From DATFVA01 sp963721075 (GTDB taxonomy: Bacteria > Bacteroidota > Ignavibacteria > Ignavibacteriales > Ignavibacteriaceae), in contig CAVRHV010000005.1 in NCBI GenBank assembly GCA_963721075.1, positions 434,001 through 498,000 of the forward strand: a DNA stretch of 64,000 nucleotides, written 5' to 3'. Made by a program: the position numbers and the translations under genes. The notes beneath the pieces are model-generated. The model did not search any database, was not told the origin of the DNA, and saw only the letters and a list, made by a program, of their open reading frames with translations. Positions 18,314-27,293 of this stretch are shown here, in pieces. How positions within the stretch are numbered: the stretch's first letter is position 1; the number at the start of each line of letters is the position of its first letter.

Positions 18314-18342
18314 AAAAAAAAAGCCGGCTGTTAAACCGGCTT
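18314..18342 (-). terminator. Rho-independent terminator of secDF
   Basis: Stem AAGCCGG / CCGGCTT with an eight-base loop at 18321-18342. On the minus strand it runs into a stretch of nine T residues. It lies 21 bases beyond the secF stop codon. Confidence 0.85.
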
Positions 18343-18362
18343 AAATCTTTATTACTTAATTA

Positions 18363-19502
18363 TCAGAACTGGACTTTTCTCTTGCTTCTGTTTGCATATT
18401 CCAGTACAAGGGCACTTGCCACAAATATGGATGAATAAGTTCCTATCACAATACCAAAGAAAAGAGTAAAGGCAAAAGATCTCAATACTTCACCGCCGAA
18501 TATAAGGAGAACAAGTATTGTTAAGAGAGTGGTACCTCCGGTAAGTATTGTTCTGCTCATCGTTCTGTTAACACTCATGTTGATCACATCTTTAAGCGGC
18601 ATTGTCTTATGAATCTTAAGATTTTCCCTAACCCTGTCAAATACGATAACCGTATCGTTAATAGAATAACCTACCAGAGTCAGGAAGGCTGCCACCACCG
18701 TAAGGTCTATTTCGAGATTCAGTCCGGGAATCACATTGTATAGAACTGAATATAAACCCAGTGTTATAAGTACGTCGTGGAAAAGTGCAAGCACTGCACC
18801 GAATGCGAAAATAAATTTAAACCGGAATGCAAGGTATATCAAAATGGCGATAAGAGATAATGCAACTGCAATAACAGCATCCTCTTTTAGTTCTTTTCCT
18901 ACCTTAGGACCGACATGATCTTCTTTAATAACTTTAAAGGAGTTATTCTCAACTTTCTCCTTCAGATTTTCCTTAATCCAGTCAGCTATTCCCACACTTA
19001 CAATCATCCTTTTATTATCAGGTTCCTCCGAAACTTTACTGGTTTGAAAACCTGCGCTGAAAAGTTTATCTGTTAAAACGTTCGCAGTATCGGCGTTAGC
19101 GAATTCATATGTAACCGAGTTAGCTGTTGAATCAACAATGTTCAACGGCAGATCGGGATATATACTATGAATTTCATTATTTATGTTAGTAACAACCCGT
19201 GGAAAAATAGCCGGTGGAATGTTTTGTAATTCAGTTCTTACCAGTACGCCGGTCTCACTGCCGAAAGTTTTAAGCTCAACGGTTCCGAGACCGATTTTAT
19301 CGACATACTGCCTGATCTGGGATATCTCAACGGGATTATCAAACTGGAGAACGATTTCGGTTCCCCCTTTAAAATCGATTCCGAATACCAGCCCGCGGAA
19401 TATTATATTTATAAGTCCTATCAGGAAAAGAGAAGTTGAGATGATATAGAACAGTTTTCTCTTGCTTAAATAATCAACTTGAAGATTTTCAAATATTCGC
19501 AT
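18363..19502 (-). CDS. secF: Protein translocase subunit SecF
   Basis: 379 residues. With SecD it forms the inner-membrane complex that uses the proton gradient to pull proteins through SecYEG. The first helix (about 18-36) is followed by the family motif F-G-I-D-F-K-G-G-T, a periplasmic domain of about 140 residues and five helices. The conserved V-G-Y-S-I-N-D-T-V-I-V-F-D-R-V-R-E-N is in the fourth/fifth helix region. The gene is 34 bases downstream of secD and ends at a strong terminator, so the two form one operon. The periplasmic part is somewhat longer than in E. coli. No damage is seen. Confidence 0.97.
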   Translation of the reverse strand: MRIFENLQVDYLSKRKLFYIISTSLFLIGLINIIFRGLVFGIDFKGGTEIVLQFDNPVEISQIRQYVDKIGLGTVELKTFGSETGVLVRTELQNIPPAIFPRVVTNINNEIHSIYPDLPLNIVDSTANSVTYEFANADTANVLTDKLFSAGFQTSKVSEEPDNKRMIVSVGIADWIKENLKEKVENNSFKVIKEDHVGPKVGKELKEDAVIAVALSLIAILIYLAFRFKFIFAFGAVLALFHDVLITLGLYSVLYNVIPGLNLEIDLTVVAAFLTLVGYSINDTVIVFDRVRENLKIHKTMPLKDVINMSVNRTMSRTILTGGTTLLTILVLLIFGGEVLRSFAFTLFFGIVIGTYSSIFVASALVLEYANRSKRKVQF

Positions 19503-19536
19503 TTATAAATTAGCTCCTTAAAAGAGTAAAATTGAA

Positions 19537-21483
19537 TTAACCAATTGTAATTTTCTGACCTTTGGCAACCATAAAATCAAATACCAACCGTGCTATAACA
19601 AGAGCACTGAACATACTTGCGGCTATACCTATCATAAGCGTCAGTGCGAATCCCTGCACAGGACCGGTACCGAACTGATAAAGTATAATACCTGTTATAA
19701 AAGTTGTAATATTTGAGTCGATAATAGCCGAGTATGCTTTTGAGAAACCGCTGTCAACGGAAGCCTTAATTGTTTTCCCTGTTGCAAGTTCCTCCCTGAT
19801 CCTTTCGTAAATAAGCACGTTCGCATCCACGGCCATACCTATGGTAAGAATAATACCGGCAATACCGGGCAAGGTAAGTGTTGCATTAAATCCTGCCAGA
19901 ATACCAAGGATAAATAATACGGTGAAAACAAGAGAAGCTGCAGCAACCGTACCAGCTCTCTGGTAATAAACAATCATAAAAAGACCAACAATGATATAAC
20001 CTATCAGTGCTGAGTTAAATCCTTTGCTGATAGAGTCCTGACCAAGTGATGGTCCTACCGTTCTTTCCTCAATTATATCGACAGGAGCGGGAAGTGCACC
20101 GGCTTTAAGCACAATCTCAAGCAGTTTGGCTTCATCCATATTTCCGATTCCCTCAATCTGCGACCTGCCGCCAGTTATTTTACTTCTTACATTAGGCGCA
20201 GAATACACCAGCCCGTCAAGTATAATAGCAATTCGATGATTGACGTTAGCCCCGGTGATTCTCGCCCATTCAGCTGCACCTTCTGAATTCATCTCCATCT
20301 CAACGACAGGCTGAGAGGTATTGGGATCAATAGTCGCGCGGGCATCTGTTATTACACCACCTGTTAATTCAGGCTTTTTATTTACACAGTACAGCTGGTA
20401 GATTGCCTGGCCGTCCTGATATGTAATCGGCTTGGCAGAAAATACAAATTCAACATTATCAGGAATTACTTTCTGAACATCCGGTCTGTTAAGGATCAGC
20501 TCAAGCCTGTTTCTTTCATCAGCTTTTACATATGCATCTGCGGTTCTTCCCTGCGGATCAATCATCGCTATGGAGAAGAAAGGATGTTCTTTTGCGAACT
20601 CTTCTTCTGATAATTGTTTTTTTGAAGTATCATTAGAAGCAATACCGGTATCAGAAGCAGAAGTATCATTTGAGGCTGTAGTCTCACCTTTGGCAGTATC
20701 AACAGCAGTAGTATCTTCAAGTGGTTTTCCGGCAAGCACTTTATCGATCTTCTGCATAATGGAAAAAGTAAGATCGGGATCCTTCAGCAGTCTGAATTCA
20801 AGCAGAGCAGTTCCCTGGAGAAGCTGTTTAGCCTCTTCTTCACGGGCTACACCCGGAAGTTCAACAATAATTCTTCTTGTACCCTGCCTCTGGATTGACG
20901 GTTCAGAAACACCATACTGGTCGACTCTGTTTCTAATAATTTCGATTGCACGGGTAACAGCATCATCTGCATCTTTTTTCAAATCACTCAGAATAGTAGC
21001 ATCATCCTGGCGTATATTTCCGAAATACCTGCTTAATCTTATTCCTCTCTGCTGAAACCTTCTGCCCATAATATCAACTACTGATTCATCAGTAGTAGCA
21101 GCTTCCTTCTCGGCTTCTTTCATTACCGACCTGAATGTTTCGTCAGGATTCTTAGCCAGTTTCTCAAGCAGTTTTGCAGTATTTACCTCCAGAACCACAC
21201 GCATACCTCCCTGGAGATCAAGACCCAGCTTAATTCTCTTCTGACGTGCTTCAACAAAAGACGGATTAGCAGTCTTAATGCTGTCTTCCATTGCAGCAAG
21301 TCTCAGATCAATCTGGCTTGTTGTCATCCCCGGATGGTCTTTTTTCAATTCCTGCTTCCTCTGTTCGAGGGCCTTATTCATTACTTTTGTATTCTGATAA
21401 TCAACGTAAGTGGGATAAAGAAGGTATATACAGAGTGCAATTACGCCCAGAATTATGATTATTTTGAACCTGAATTCTTTCAT
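19537..21483 (-). CDS. secD: Protein translocase subunit SecD
   Basis: 648 residues. Partner of SecF in proton-driven protein export. Membrane helix near residues 7-24, then G-L-D-L-Q-G-G-M-R-V-V-L, a large periplasmic region with P1-type motifs (I-I-R-N-R-V-D-Q-Y-G-V-S-E-P) and five C-terminal helices including G-M-A-V-D-A-N-V-L-I-Y-E-R-I-R-E. Residues about 250-300 form a low-complexity Asp/Thr/Ser/Ala linker not typical of well-studied SecD proteins. The ATG at 21483 follows a 284-base leader. Transcribed with secF. Confidence 0.97.
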   Translation of the reverse strand: MKEFRFKIIIILGVIALCIYLLYPTYVDYQNTKVMNKALEQRKQELKKDHPGMTTSQIDLRLAAMEDSIKTANPSFVEARQKRIKLGLDLQGGMRVVLEVNTAKLLEKLAKNPDETFRSVMKEAEKEAATTDESVVDIMGRRFQQRGIRLSRYFGNIRQDDATILSDLKKDADDAVTRAIEIIRNRVDQYGVSEPSIQRQGTRRIIVELPGVAREEEAKQLLQGTALLEFRLLKDPDLTFSIMQKIDKVLAGKPLEDTTAVDTAKGETTASNDTSASDTGIASNDTSKKQLSEEEFAKEHPFFSIAMIDPQGRTADAYVKADERNRLELILNRPDVQKVIPDNVEFVFSAKPITYQDGQAIYQLYCVNKKPELTGGVITDARATIDPNTSQPVVEMEMNSEGAAEWARITGANVNHRIAIILDGLVYSAPNVRSKITGGRSQIEGIGNMDEAKLLEIVLKAGALPAPVDIIEERTVGPSLGQDSISKGFNSALIGYIIVGLFMIVYYQRAGTVAAASLVFTVLFILGILAGFNATLTLPGIAGIILTIGMAVDANVLIYERIREELATGKTIKASVDSGFSKAYSAIIDSNITTFITGIILYQFGTGPVQGFALTLMIGIAASMFSALVIARLVFDFMVAKGQKITIG

Positions 21484-21767
21484 ATTTAACTATGTTTCTG
21501 AATGAGTTGTTAAAAATAATTAAGAGTCAAAATTACCTTATAAGGGTAAGAAAGTCAATAAATAATGAGGGTGGTACATAATAATATCTCCCCGGTTTCA
21601 GGGTAGAAAATTCAGGTATATTTTCGTTTTTTAGAAAAAAACAGAGTGCGACTGACTGTTATCCCCGGCCTGTCTGAAGTCAGACAAACCTGTATGAGTT
21701 TCCATTATCTATTCAAAATCAGATAATTAGAATCCGGAATAAATCTGCAATAGCATTTCCTGACGGG
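21484..21767. other. Gap between the nucleoside operon and secD
   Basis: 284 bases without a convincing gene. It holds a small palindrome (GTCTGA at 21672-21677 and TCAGAC at 21680-21685) and an A-rich stretch near 21640. It must contain the secD promoter and the end of the purine nucleoside phosphorylase transcript, but neither can be placed with confidence. Confidence 0.4.
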
Positions 21768-22595
21768 TTATCTGAACTCAAGAGAGAGGACTGTTTTTAT
21801 CAATCTCTCGAATTTTTCTTTTACTTTGCCAGCGGTCTCAGTAACTTCATTATGCGATAATTTACTATCTGATATCCCCGCTGCATAATTTGTTATACAG
21901 GAGATGGAAGAAGTCATAATCCCCCTGGCAGCGGCAAAATAAACTTCGGGCACAGTTGACATTCCAACTGCATCTCCACCAAAATTCCTAGTCATTTTAA
22001 TTTCCGCAGGGGTTTCGTAAACCGGACCTTTATTGTACCAATATACCCCTTCCCGCAATTTAATGTTTTCGTTTTCCGCAGCTTTTAATATTACTGAATT
22101 CAGCACAGAGGACGGAAAATCAAGGAAATTTTGTTTCTCTTTAATGCCTGAGATGCCCAGCAGTTCAGTCATTTCTCTTTTTATATTAAAACCTATAAAT
22201 GAGGTAATAAGCATCAGATCACCCGGCGAAAAATTGCGGTTAACTCCACCGGCGGCATTTGTAGCAATCAGGTATTTCACACCGAGTTTTTCAGCAATAT
22301 ATGCAGGAAGTATACATTCCGACAGGTGATAACCTTCGTAAAAATGAATTCGTCCCTGGAAAAGAAGGAGCTTCTTTCCACCGAAATGAGCAAAATGAAT
22401 TTTACCCGCGTGTCCTTCTATAGTTGAGAGTGGATAGGCAGGCAGTTCTGATGTTAAAACGCTAAGATCTAATTCAACACTTTCAGCAAAATCTCCCAAT
22501 CCGCTTCCCAGAATAACGGCAATTTCCGGGTCGAAGGGTTTAATTTTTCTCAGGTGAGAAATAAGATCTTTATATTTAAAATCGATATCAAGCAT
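21768..22595 (-). CDS. Purine nucleoside phosphorylase
   Basis: 275 residues of the trimeric (mammalian-type) PNP family, which cleaves inosine or guanosine with phosphate to base and ribose-1-phosphate. Motifs: I-L-G-S-G-L-G-D-F (phosphate site), E-G-H-A-G-K-I, R-I-H-F-Y-E-G-Y, T-N-A-A-G-G-V-N, the Glu in G-P-V-Y-E-T-P-A-E-I, and the base-binding Asn in I-T-N-Y-A-A-G-I-S. It is the last gene of a four-gene salvage operon, three bases after the transporter gene, which implies translational coupling. The stretch G-V-Y-W-Y-N-K-G-P differs from the more usual G-V-Y-A-Q-M-S-G-P, so substrate preference may vary. Confidence 0.94.
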   Translation of the reverse strand: MLDIDFKYKDLISHLRKIKPFDPEIAVILGSGLGDFAESVELDLSVLTSELPAYPLSTIEGHAGKIHFAHFGGKKLLLFQGRIHFYEGYHLSECILPAYIAEKLGVKYLIATNAAGGVNRNFSPGDLMLITSFIGFNIKREMTELLGISGIKEKQNFLDFPSSVLNSVILKAAENENIKLREGVYWYNKGPVYETPAEIKMTRNFGGDAVGMSTVPEVYFAAARGIMTSSISCITNYAAGISDSKLSHNEVTETAGKVKEKFERLIKTVLSLEFR

Positions 22596-22598
22596 ACA

Positions 22599-23951
22599 TT
22601 AAAATAATATACCGGCCAGCGTTGCAGTCATCAGTGTGGCAAGTGAACCACCGAGAACAGCTTTTAATCCAAGCGAGGCAATGTCAGGTTTACGGGAAGG
22701 TGCAAGTGGACTCAATCCGCCTATCTGGATCGCGATAGAACTGAAATTTGCAAAACCGCATAAAGCATAAGTAGCCATCAATATGGTTTTCGGGTCAAGG
22801 ATCTGTTTGGCTTCTATTAAGTTTCCGAGATCAAGGTACGCAACAAATTCATTCAGAACAATTTTGGTTCCCAGCAGGCTTCCGAAATTCAATGCATCAT
22901 GCCATGGGACACCGATGCCGAATGCGATGAACTGCAGTACCCAGCCGAGCACCAACTGAAAATTTAATGGCTTCCCGTATATCTCCTTCAGGGATTGATT
23001 CCATCCCATGATATCCCCGATACCCAGCAGCAGATAATTGATCAGCGCTATTAGTGCAATAAAAGCAATGAGCATTGCTCCGACATTAAGTGCAAGCATA
23101 AGTCCGTCGGATGCTCCGTTTGCGGCAGCCTCAACAACATTCGATGCATTCTTTTCAATTTTAACTTTGACCGTACCTTTTGTTTCAGGTTCAGTTGTTT
23201 CCGGAAACAGGATCTTTGAAATAACAAGTGCGGCAGGAGCTGCCATTACGCTCGCCCCCAGCAGCTGGGTTGCAAATAATTGTCTGGCCTGGTCAAGTGG
23301 TATACCCAGAGTATTGGCATATGAATTACCTAAGATCTGAATATAAGCAGCCATAACGCCGCCGGCAATTGTAGCCATACCTCCGACCATTATAGTAAGT
23401 ATCTCACTGCGTGTCATTCCCTTGATAAAAGGTTTTATCATAAGTGGAGCTTCTGTCTGACCAACGAAAATATTTGCCGTACAGGATAAAGATTCGGCTC
23501 CGCTGGTTCCCATAAATTTTGCCATCACCCATGCCATTCCCTGCACAATCCGCTGCATTATACCAAGATAATACATTATCGACATGAGACTGGCAAAGAA
23601 GATAATTGTAGGCAGAACCTGGAATGCGAAAAACATGCCCAAACTACCGTCCTGTCCGGGAGATACCGCAAGATTTCCGAAAACAAATTTTGCACCTTCC
23701 GTCGTAAAGTTTAAGAGCAGAACAAAGAACCCGCTAACCCAGTAGAAAAAATCTTTTGGCCATCCGAGCGGAGAAAATAATGTACCCAGGTAATCACCTT
23801 TAAGGATAAGAATAGCGAAAATAACCTGAAGCACAATACCGCTTATTACCAGCCGCCAGTTAATGTTCTTTTTATTATTTGAAAAAAGGAAAGCAATTCC
23901 AACCAGCAAAATTAATCCGAGTATACCCCGGAGGATTCCTGTTATATCCAT
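22599..23951 (-). CDS. Concentrative nucleoside transporter, NupC/CNT family
   Basis: 450 residues with about ten hydrophobic helices. CNT hallmarks are the N-terminal three helices, F-A-F-Q-V-L-P-T-I-I-F-F-A-S-L near residue 109, G-Q-T-E-A-P-L-M-I-K-P-F (nucleoside-binding hairpin) and F-A-N-F-S-S-I-A-I-Q-I-G-G near the C-terminus. Such carriers import nucleosides with sodium or protons. The start overlaps the tdk stop by one base. Import, phosphorylation, deamination and phosphorolysis are thus encoded together in one minus-strand operon. Confidence 0.95.
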   Translation of the reverse strand: MDITGILRGILGLILLVGIAFLFSNNKKNINWRLVISGIVLQVIFAILILKGDYLGTLFSPLGWPKDFFYWVSGFFVLLLNFTTEGAKFVFGNLAVSPGQDGSLGMFFAFQVLPTIIFFASLMSIMYYLGIMQRIVQGMAWVMAKFMGTSGAESLSCTANIFVGQTEAPLMIKPFIKGMTRSEILTIMVGGMATIAGGVMAAYIQILGNSYANTLGIPLDQARQLFATQLLGASVMAAPAALVISKILFPETTEPETKGTVKVKIEKNASNVVEAAANGASDGLMLALNVGAMLIAFIALIALINYLLLGIGDIMGWNQSLKEIYGKPLNFQLVLGWVLQFIAFGIGVPWHDALNFGSLLGTKIVLNEFVAYLDLGNLIEAKQILDPKTILMATYALCGFANFSSIAIQIGGLSPLAPSRKPDIASLGLKAVLGGSLATLMTATLAGILF

Positions 23952-24535
23952 TAAAGACCTTCTTCCTTAGGAATAAAATGACATTTTCTGCACCTTGCCT
24001 CATAAATATCAGAAGCTCCGACAATTACCCGTTCGGCAGAATGAGTTTTTCTCTGCGTTTTATCGGCGGGATTACCGCATACTACACATATAGCAAGTGT
24101 TTTTGTAATATACTCTGCTATGGAAAGCAGCTGAGGCATGGGTTCGAACGGCACACCCTTATAATCCTGATCAAGTCCTGCCGCTATCACGCGTTTTCCC
24201 TGGTTGGCAAGAGTATTACAGACATCCACAATGCTCATCGGAAAGAACTGAGCCTCATCAATACCTACAACCTGGATATCCGTCGCAAGCTCAAGAATAT
24301 CGCCAGGGTCATCAATCAGAAGGGAAGGCAGAGACTGATCACTGTGGGATACAATTGCTTTGGCAGAAAATCTTGTATCTATACGGGGTTTAAATACAAG
24401 CACAGTCTGGCGGGCAATTTCGGCACGGCGGAGTCTTCGTATTAATTCCTCTGTTTTTCCGCTGAACATACAGCCGGCAATTACTTCAATCCAGCCGGTG
24501 TTCCTCGGGAGAGAGTGGGGGGTATATTCCATCAT
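23951..24535 (-). CDS. tdk: Thymidine kinase
   Basis: 194 residues of the type II thymidine kinase family; phosphorylates thymidine or deoxyuridine with ATP. Walker A G-C-M-F-S-G-K-T-E-E near residue 21, Walker B-like V-V-G-I-D-E-A-Q-F-F near residue 88 with the catalytic Glu, and two structural zinc pairs (C-V-V-C near 147 and C-R-K-C near 185). Length matches the family. It lies nine bases after cdd and overlaps the transporter gene by one base. Confidence 0.96.
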   Translation of the reverse strand: MMEYTPHSLPRNTGWIEVIAGCMFSGKTEELIRRLRRAEIARQTVLVFKPRIDTRFSAKAIVSHSDQSLPSLLIDDPGDILELATDIQVVGIDEAQFFPMSIVDVCNTLANQGKRVIAAGLDQDYKGVPFEPMPQLLSIAEYITKTLAICVVCGNPADKTQRKTHSAERVIVGASDIYEARCRKCHFIPKEEGL

Positions 24536-24544
24536 AAATTTCTC

Positions 24545-24946
24545 TTATTTTAAATTGTCATCCCCGAAAGGGAAGGGTAAAAGTTCACCAAGTTTGAAAA
24601 TTTTTAATTCACTCCTGTGGTTTATCAGGATTACATCTATACTTTTGCAGAAATCATTCAAAACCTGGCGGCAGGATCCGCAGGGAGGACAAAAGTCAGG
24701 ATCATCACTTGCTATAGCAATAGCTTTAAAATTTCTATATCCTTCAGAGAGAGCCTTAAAGAGAGCGACCCGTTCGGCACACAGGGTAAGGCTGTAAGAG
24801 CTTGTTTCAATATTACCGCCTGTAAAAACTTTACCGTCCTCCGTTAATAACGCTGAACCTACCCTGAATTTCGAATAGGTGGGAATTGCTTTTTCTTTTG
24901 CTGCAGCGGCTAAATCTGCGAGTTCCTTATATTCCATTATAACCAC
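24545..24946 (-). CDS. cdd: Cytidine deaminase
   Basis: 133 residues, tetrameric type. Deaminates cytidine and deoxycytidine to uridine forms. The zinc and active-site residues are Cys and Glu in the T-L-C-A-E-R-V-A-L stretch and the pair in P-C-G-S-C-R-Q-V-L. Residues about 20-30 (Y-S-K-F-R-V-G-S-A) bind the nucleoside. It heads the salvage run cdd-tdk-transporter-PNP, with short gaps throughout. The C-terminus L-L-P-F-P-F-G matches family members. Confidence 0.96.
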   Translation of the reverse strand: MVIMEYKELADLAAAAKEKAIPTYSKFRVGSALLTEDGKVFTGGNIETSSYSLTLCAERVALFKALSEGYRNFKAIAIASDDPDFCPPCGSCRQVLNDFCKSIDVILINHRSELKIFKLGELLPFPFGDDNLK

Positions 24947-24988
24947 AATTTTACTGGCAAAAATATGGCATTAAATAAAAAGTTCAAA

Positions 24989-25816
24989 CTATTTACCCGG
25001 TATCTTTTTAAGTACCGCATAGATTGTAGGTGTAAAACAATTGTTAATGAACCCCTCTTTATTCGAAGCTGCTTTTTTCAGTATAGTAAATGTCCCGGTT
25101 TTGCGGATAATTTCGATAAGCAACAGATGAAAACTGCTCCAAAGAATACCCTCCGGATTTCGATCAAGAACATCTACAGCTTCCTTCGTTTTTAAGTTCA
25201 GCTCATATTCTCTGAATAAATATTTTAACTGTCTCAATGATAACAGCCGGGCTATATCATTTCTGGAAAGTTCGCTTTTTCTGAAGAACCTTAGAAAATA
25301 TTTTTTTATGCGGGTTCTGTTAAACAATGCCAGCATCGGCATCCCCCAGTGGGGATCTGAAACTATATTGAAGAATGAATTCCTGTTCGGGGTGCTTATA
25401 TAAACAAAACCATTATTTCGTAGTATCCGGGATAATTCGTGTATGAACAAATCAGTCTTTTCAATATGTTCAATAACATCCTGTAAAATTACGAGATCAA
25501 AAGAAGAATGTCGGAAAGGAAGAATTTCGGCGCAGCCATTAATTAATGGATAACCTGAATAGGCGCTTTGCTGCCTTTTTAATCTTAAAAGACTTAAATC
25601 ATAGCTTACCACATCATTATTTTCAGAAAGTAGTGCGGATGTCCCACCCTCACCAGAACCGAGGTCGAGGATATCCAGGTTTTCACAAAATACAGATGTG
25701 GAAATAATTTCTTTAACAACAGAGGCTCTTTTATGCCGAAGTTCTCGCCCTTTCCTCCATCGCTCATAGTTTGGATGTTCATGATCCAGCCAGGCTTCAT
25801 TTTGCTCTGTTTCCAT
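24989..25816 (-). CDS. Class I SAM-dependent methyltransferase
   Basis: 275 residues. Rossmann-type methyltransferase with motif I L-D-L-G-S-G-E-G-G-T-S near residue 50, the acidic end of strand 2 (V-S-Y-D-L-S), and I-L-Q-D-V-I-E-H-I-E as motif post-II. The substrate is not evident. Its first 70 codons overlap the end of the glycosyltransferase gene in another frame. Because motif I lies in the overlap, the methyltransferase frame is the real one there. Adjacent glycosyltransferase and methyltransferase genes often modify a shared glycan or lipid, but that is only suggestive. Confidence 0.88.
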   Translation of the reverse strand: METEQNEAWLDHEHPNYERWRKGRELRHKRASVVKEIISTSVFCENLDILDLGSGEGGTSALLSENNDVVSYDLSLLRLKRQQSAYSGYPLINGCAEILPFRHSSFDLVILQDVIEHIEKTDLFIHELSRILRNNGFVYISTPNRNSFFNIVSDPHWGMPMLALFNRTRIKKYFLRFFRKSELSRNDIARLLSLRQLKYLFREYELNLKTKEAVDVLDRNPEGILWSSFHLLLIEIIRKTGTFTILKKAASNKEGFINNCFTPTIYAVLKKIPGK

Positions 25817-26877
25817 TCAACCTTTCCGAATAATGAGTTGAAAAAATTTATAACCAGGAAGATCTCATAAGCAATATCCAGATACAGCAGCCGGAAAGGA
25901 TTAAAGTTATGATTGAATCTTTTTCCGACGAAATATAAGACGAGAATATCCGTTAAAAGTTTTACAATAAATAGCCAGAAAAAGTTAAAATCGAGGAACA
26001 TCAGGACAGGAGAGAAAAGCATTATCAGATTCAACAGATGCCATCCTGAAAGAATCAATTTATTTTTAAGACTGTAATGAAGAGAAGTCTGGGTATGTCG
26101 TGCTCTTTGCTTAAGGTAATCAGGAGGCTTGTCAACAGTATATGAGTAAACCATTGCATTCTTATCATAGAACGCTTTTATCTTCAATTTATTTCTTACA
26201 GCTTCACGCAGAAGCAGATCATCATCTCCGCTAAGCGTACCAAGTGTATTATCATACCCGCCTATTTTGAAAAAAGCTTCTTTAGAAAAGCCCATATTTC
26301 TGGCAGCCGCAGTATAAGGCAGACCGAGGGAGGCAAGACTAAATGAAAGAAAATGATTCTTCAGGTTTTCCAAACATGAAAGACTGCCGATAAAATTATT
26401 TTTTTTCCTGATCAGAGGCGCAGGTCCGAATATAAATTCATATCCCTGTTCAAACAATCCGGAAGCAGTTTTCAGCCACCCCGGTAAAGGAAAACAGTCA
26501 GCATCAGTGATCATTATATATGGAAATCTGGCTTCTTTGATTCCTTTCAATATAGCTCCTCTTTTTCCCATTAGGATTTTATTATCTGCCCGAATAATTC
26601 TAAAGTTATTTACCTGACTGATCAAATCTGATATGATTGCATAAGTATCATCGGATGAATGATCATCTACTAAAATCACTTCAAAATTTTGTGACGGGTA
26701 ATCAACTTCTTTAAGAGAATTGAGGCAGGCTTTAATCACCGGTGCTTCATTTTTAGCAGAAATAATTACAGATACCTTCGACGACTGCGTGTTTTCCATT
26801 TTTAAAGAAATGAATCCAAGATATCCCCCAAACAGAATTAAATAAAATATTATAAAAACTATAATAATGGTTAACAT
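25606..26877 (-). CDS. Family 2 glycosyltransferase, membrane-associated
   Basis: 423 residues. N-terminal helix (2-24), then a GT-A catalytic domain: V-S-V-I-I-S-A-K-N-E, V-D-D-H-S-S-D-D-T, the D-A-D metal motif in I-T-D-A-D-C-F-P and G-D-D-D-L-L-L-R-E-A with acceptor-side R-A-R-H-T-Q-T-S. Three hydrophobic helices follow (about 275-345). Homologous sequence seems to end near G-K-V-E-W-K at about residue 356. The last 66 or so residues overlap the methyltransferase gene out of frame and look like read-through past a lost stop. Acceptor unknown. Confidence 0.88.
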   Translation of the reverse strand: MLTIIIVFIIFYLILFGGYLGFISLKMENTQSSKVSVIISAKNEAPVIKACLNSLKEVDYPSQNFEVILVDDHSSDDTYAIISDLISQVNNFRIIRADNKILMGKRGAILKGIKEARFPYIMITDADCFPLPGWLKTASGLFEQGYEFIFGPAPLIRKKNNFIGSLSCLENLKNHFLSFSLASLGLPYTAAARNMGFSKEAFFKIGGYDNTLGTLSGDDDLLLREAVRNKLKIKAFYDKNAMVYSYTVDKPPDYLKQRARHTQTSLHYSLKNKLILSGWHLLNLIMLFSPVLMFLDFNFFWLFIVKLLTDILVLYFVGKRFNHNFNPFRLLYLDIAYEIFLVINFFNSLFGKVEWKQSKMKPGWIMNIQTMSDGGKGENFGIKEPLLLKKLFPHLYFVKTWISSTSVLVRVGHPHYFLKIMMW

Positions 26878-27293
26878 CGGGTCATTCAGTCTTATTAGTA
26901 ATCTTCATTAACCGCAAAAGGATACTGATCGGAAATTTTTCACCATTCTAAAAGAATCTCATAAAGAAGCATTATCAGCAAAAATAATTTTGTTTTTTAT
27001 AAATAAAAATTATTATTTTAAGCTTAAATTAAATCTGTATAAAATTAGCAACGACGGGAAGGTCAATATATCAGAATTTTTATACAATACACCTTGCCAT
27101 TATTTATTTTCACAATTGCTCCCATCTAAGTATTATTTTATAAATGACAACTTTTATTTTTCAATTTTACTAAAAATTAAATGTACGGTAATAACTTTTA
27201 ATTTTATGAGCAGATAACCTGATTTATACCTATATAGCTATTTTGATCGCGATTTAATCATCAATCTAATTAATTAACAAAAATGGAGATATA
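26878..27293. other. AT-rich intergenic region between divergent genes
   Basis: 416 bases, strongly AT-rich between 26980 and 27210, separating the minus-strand glycosyltransferase from the plus-strand secreted-protein gene. No coding signature, tRNA or clear hairpin is seen. It must hold promoters for both directions, but none stands out. GGAG at 27284 serves as ribosome binding site for the gene at 27294. Confidence 0.5.

Noticed and set aside
20570..21055. 161-codon plus-strand ORF opposite secD
   Set aside because: Antisense of the SecD linker and periplasmic domain; Ser/Val-rich without domain features.
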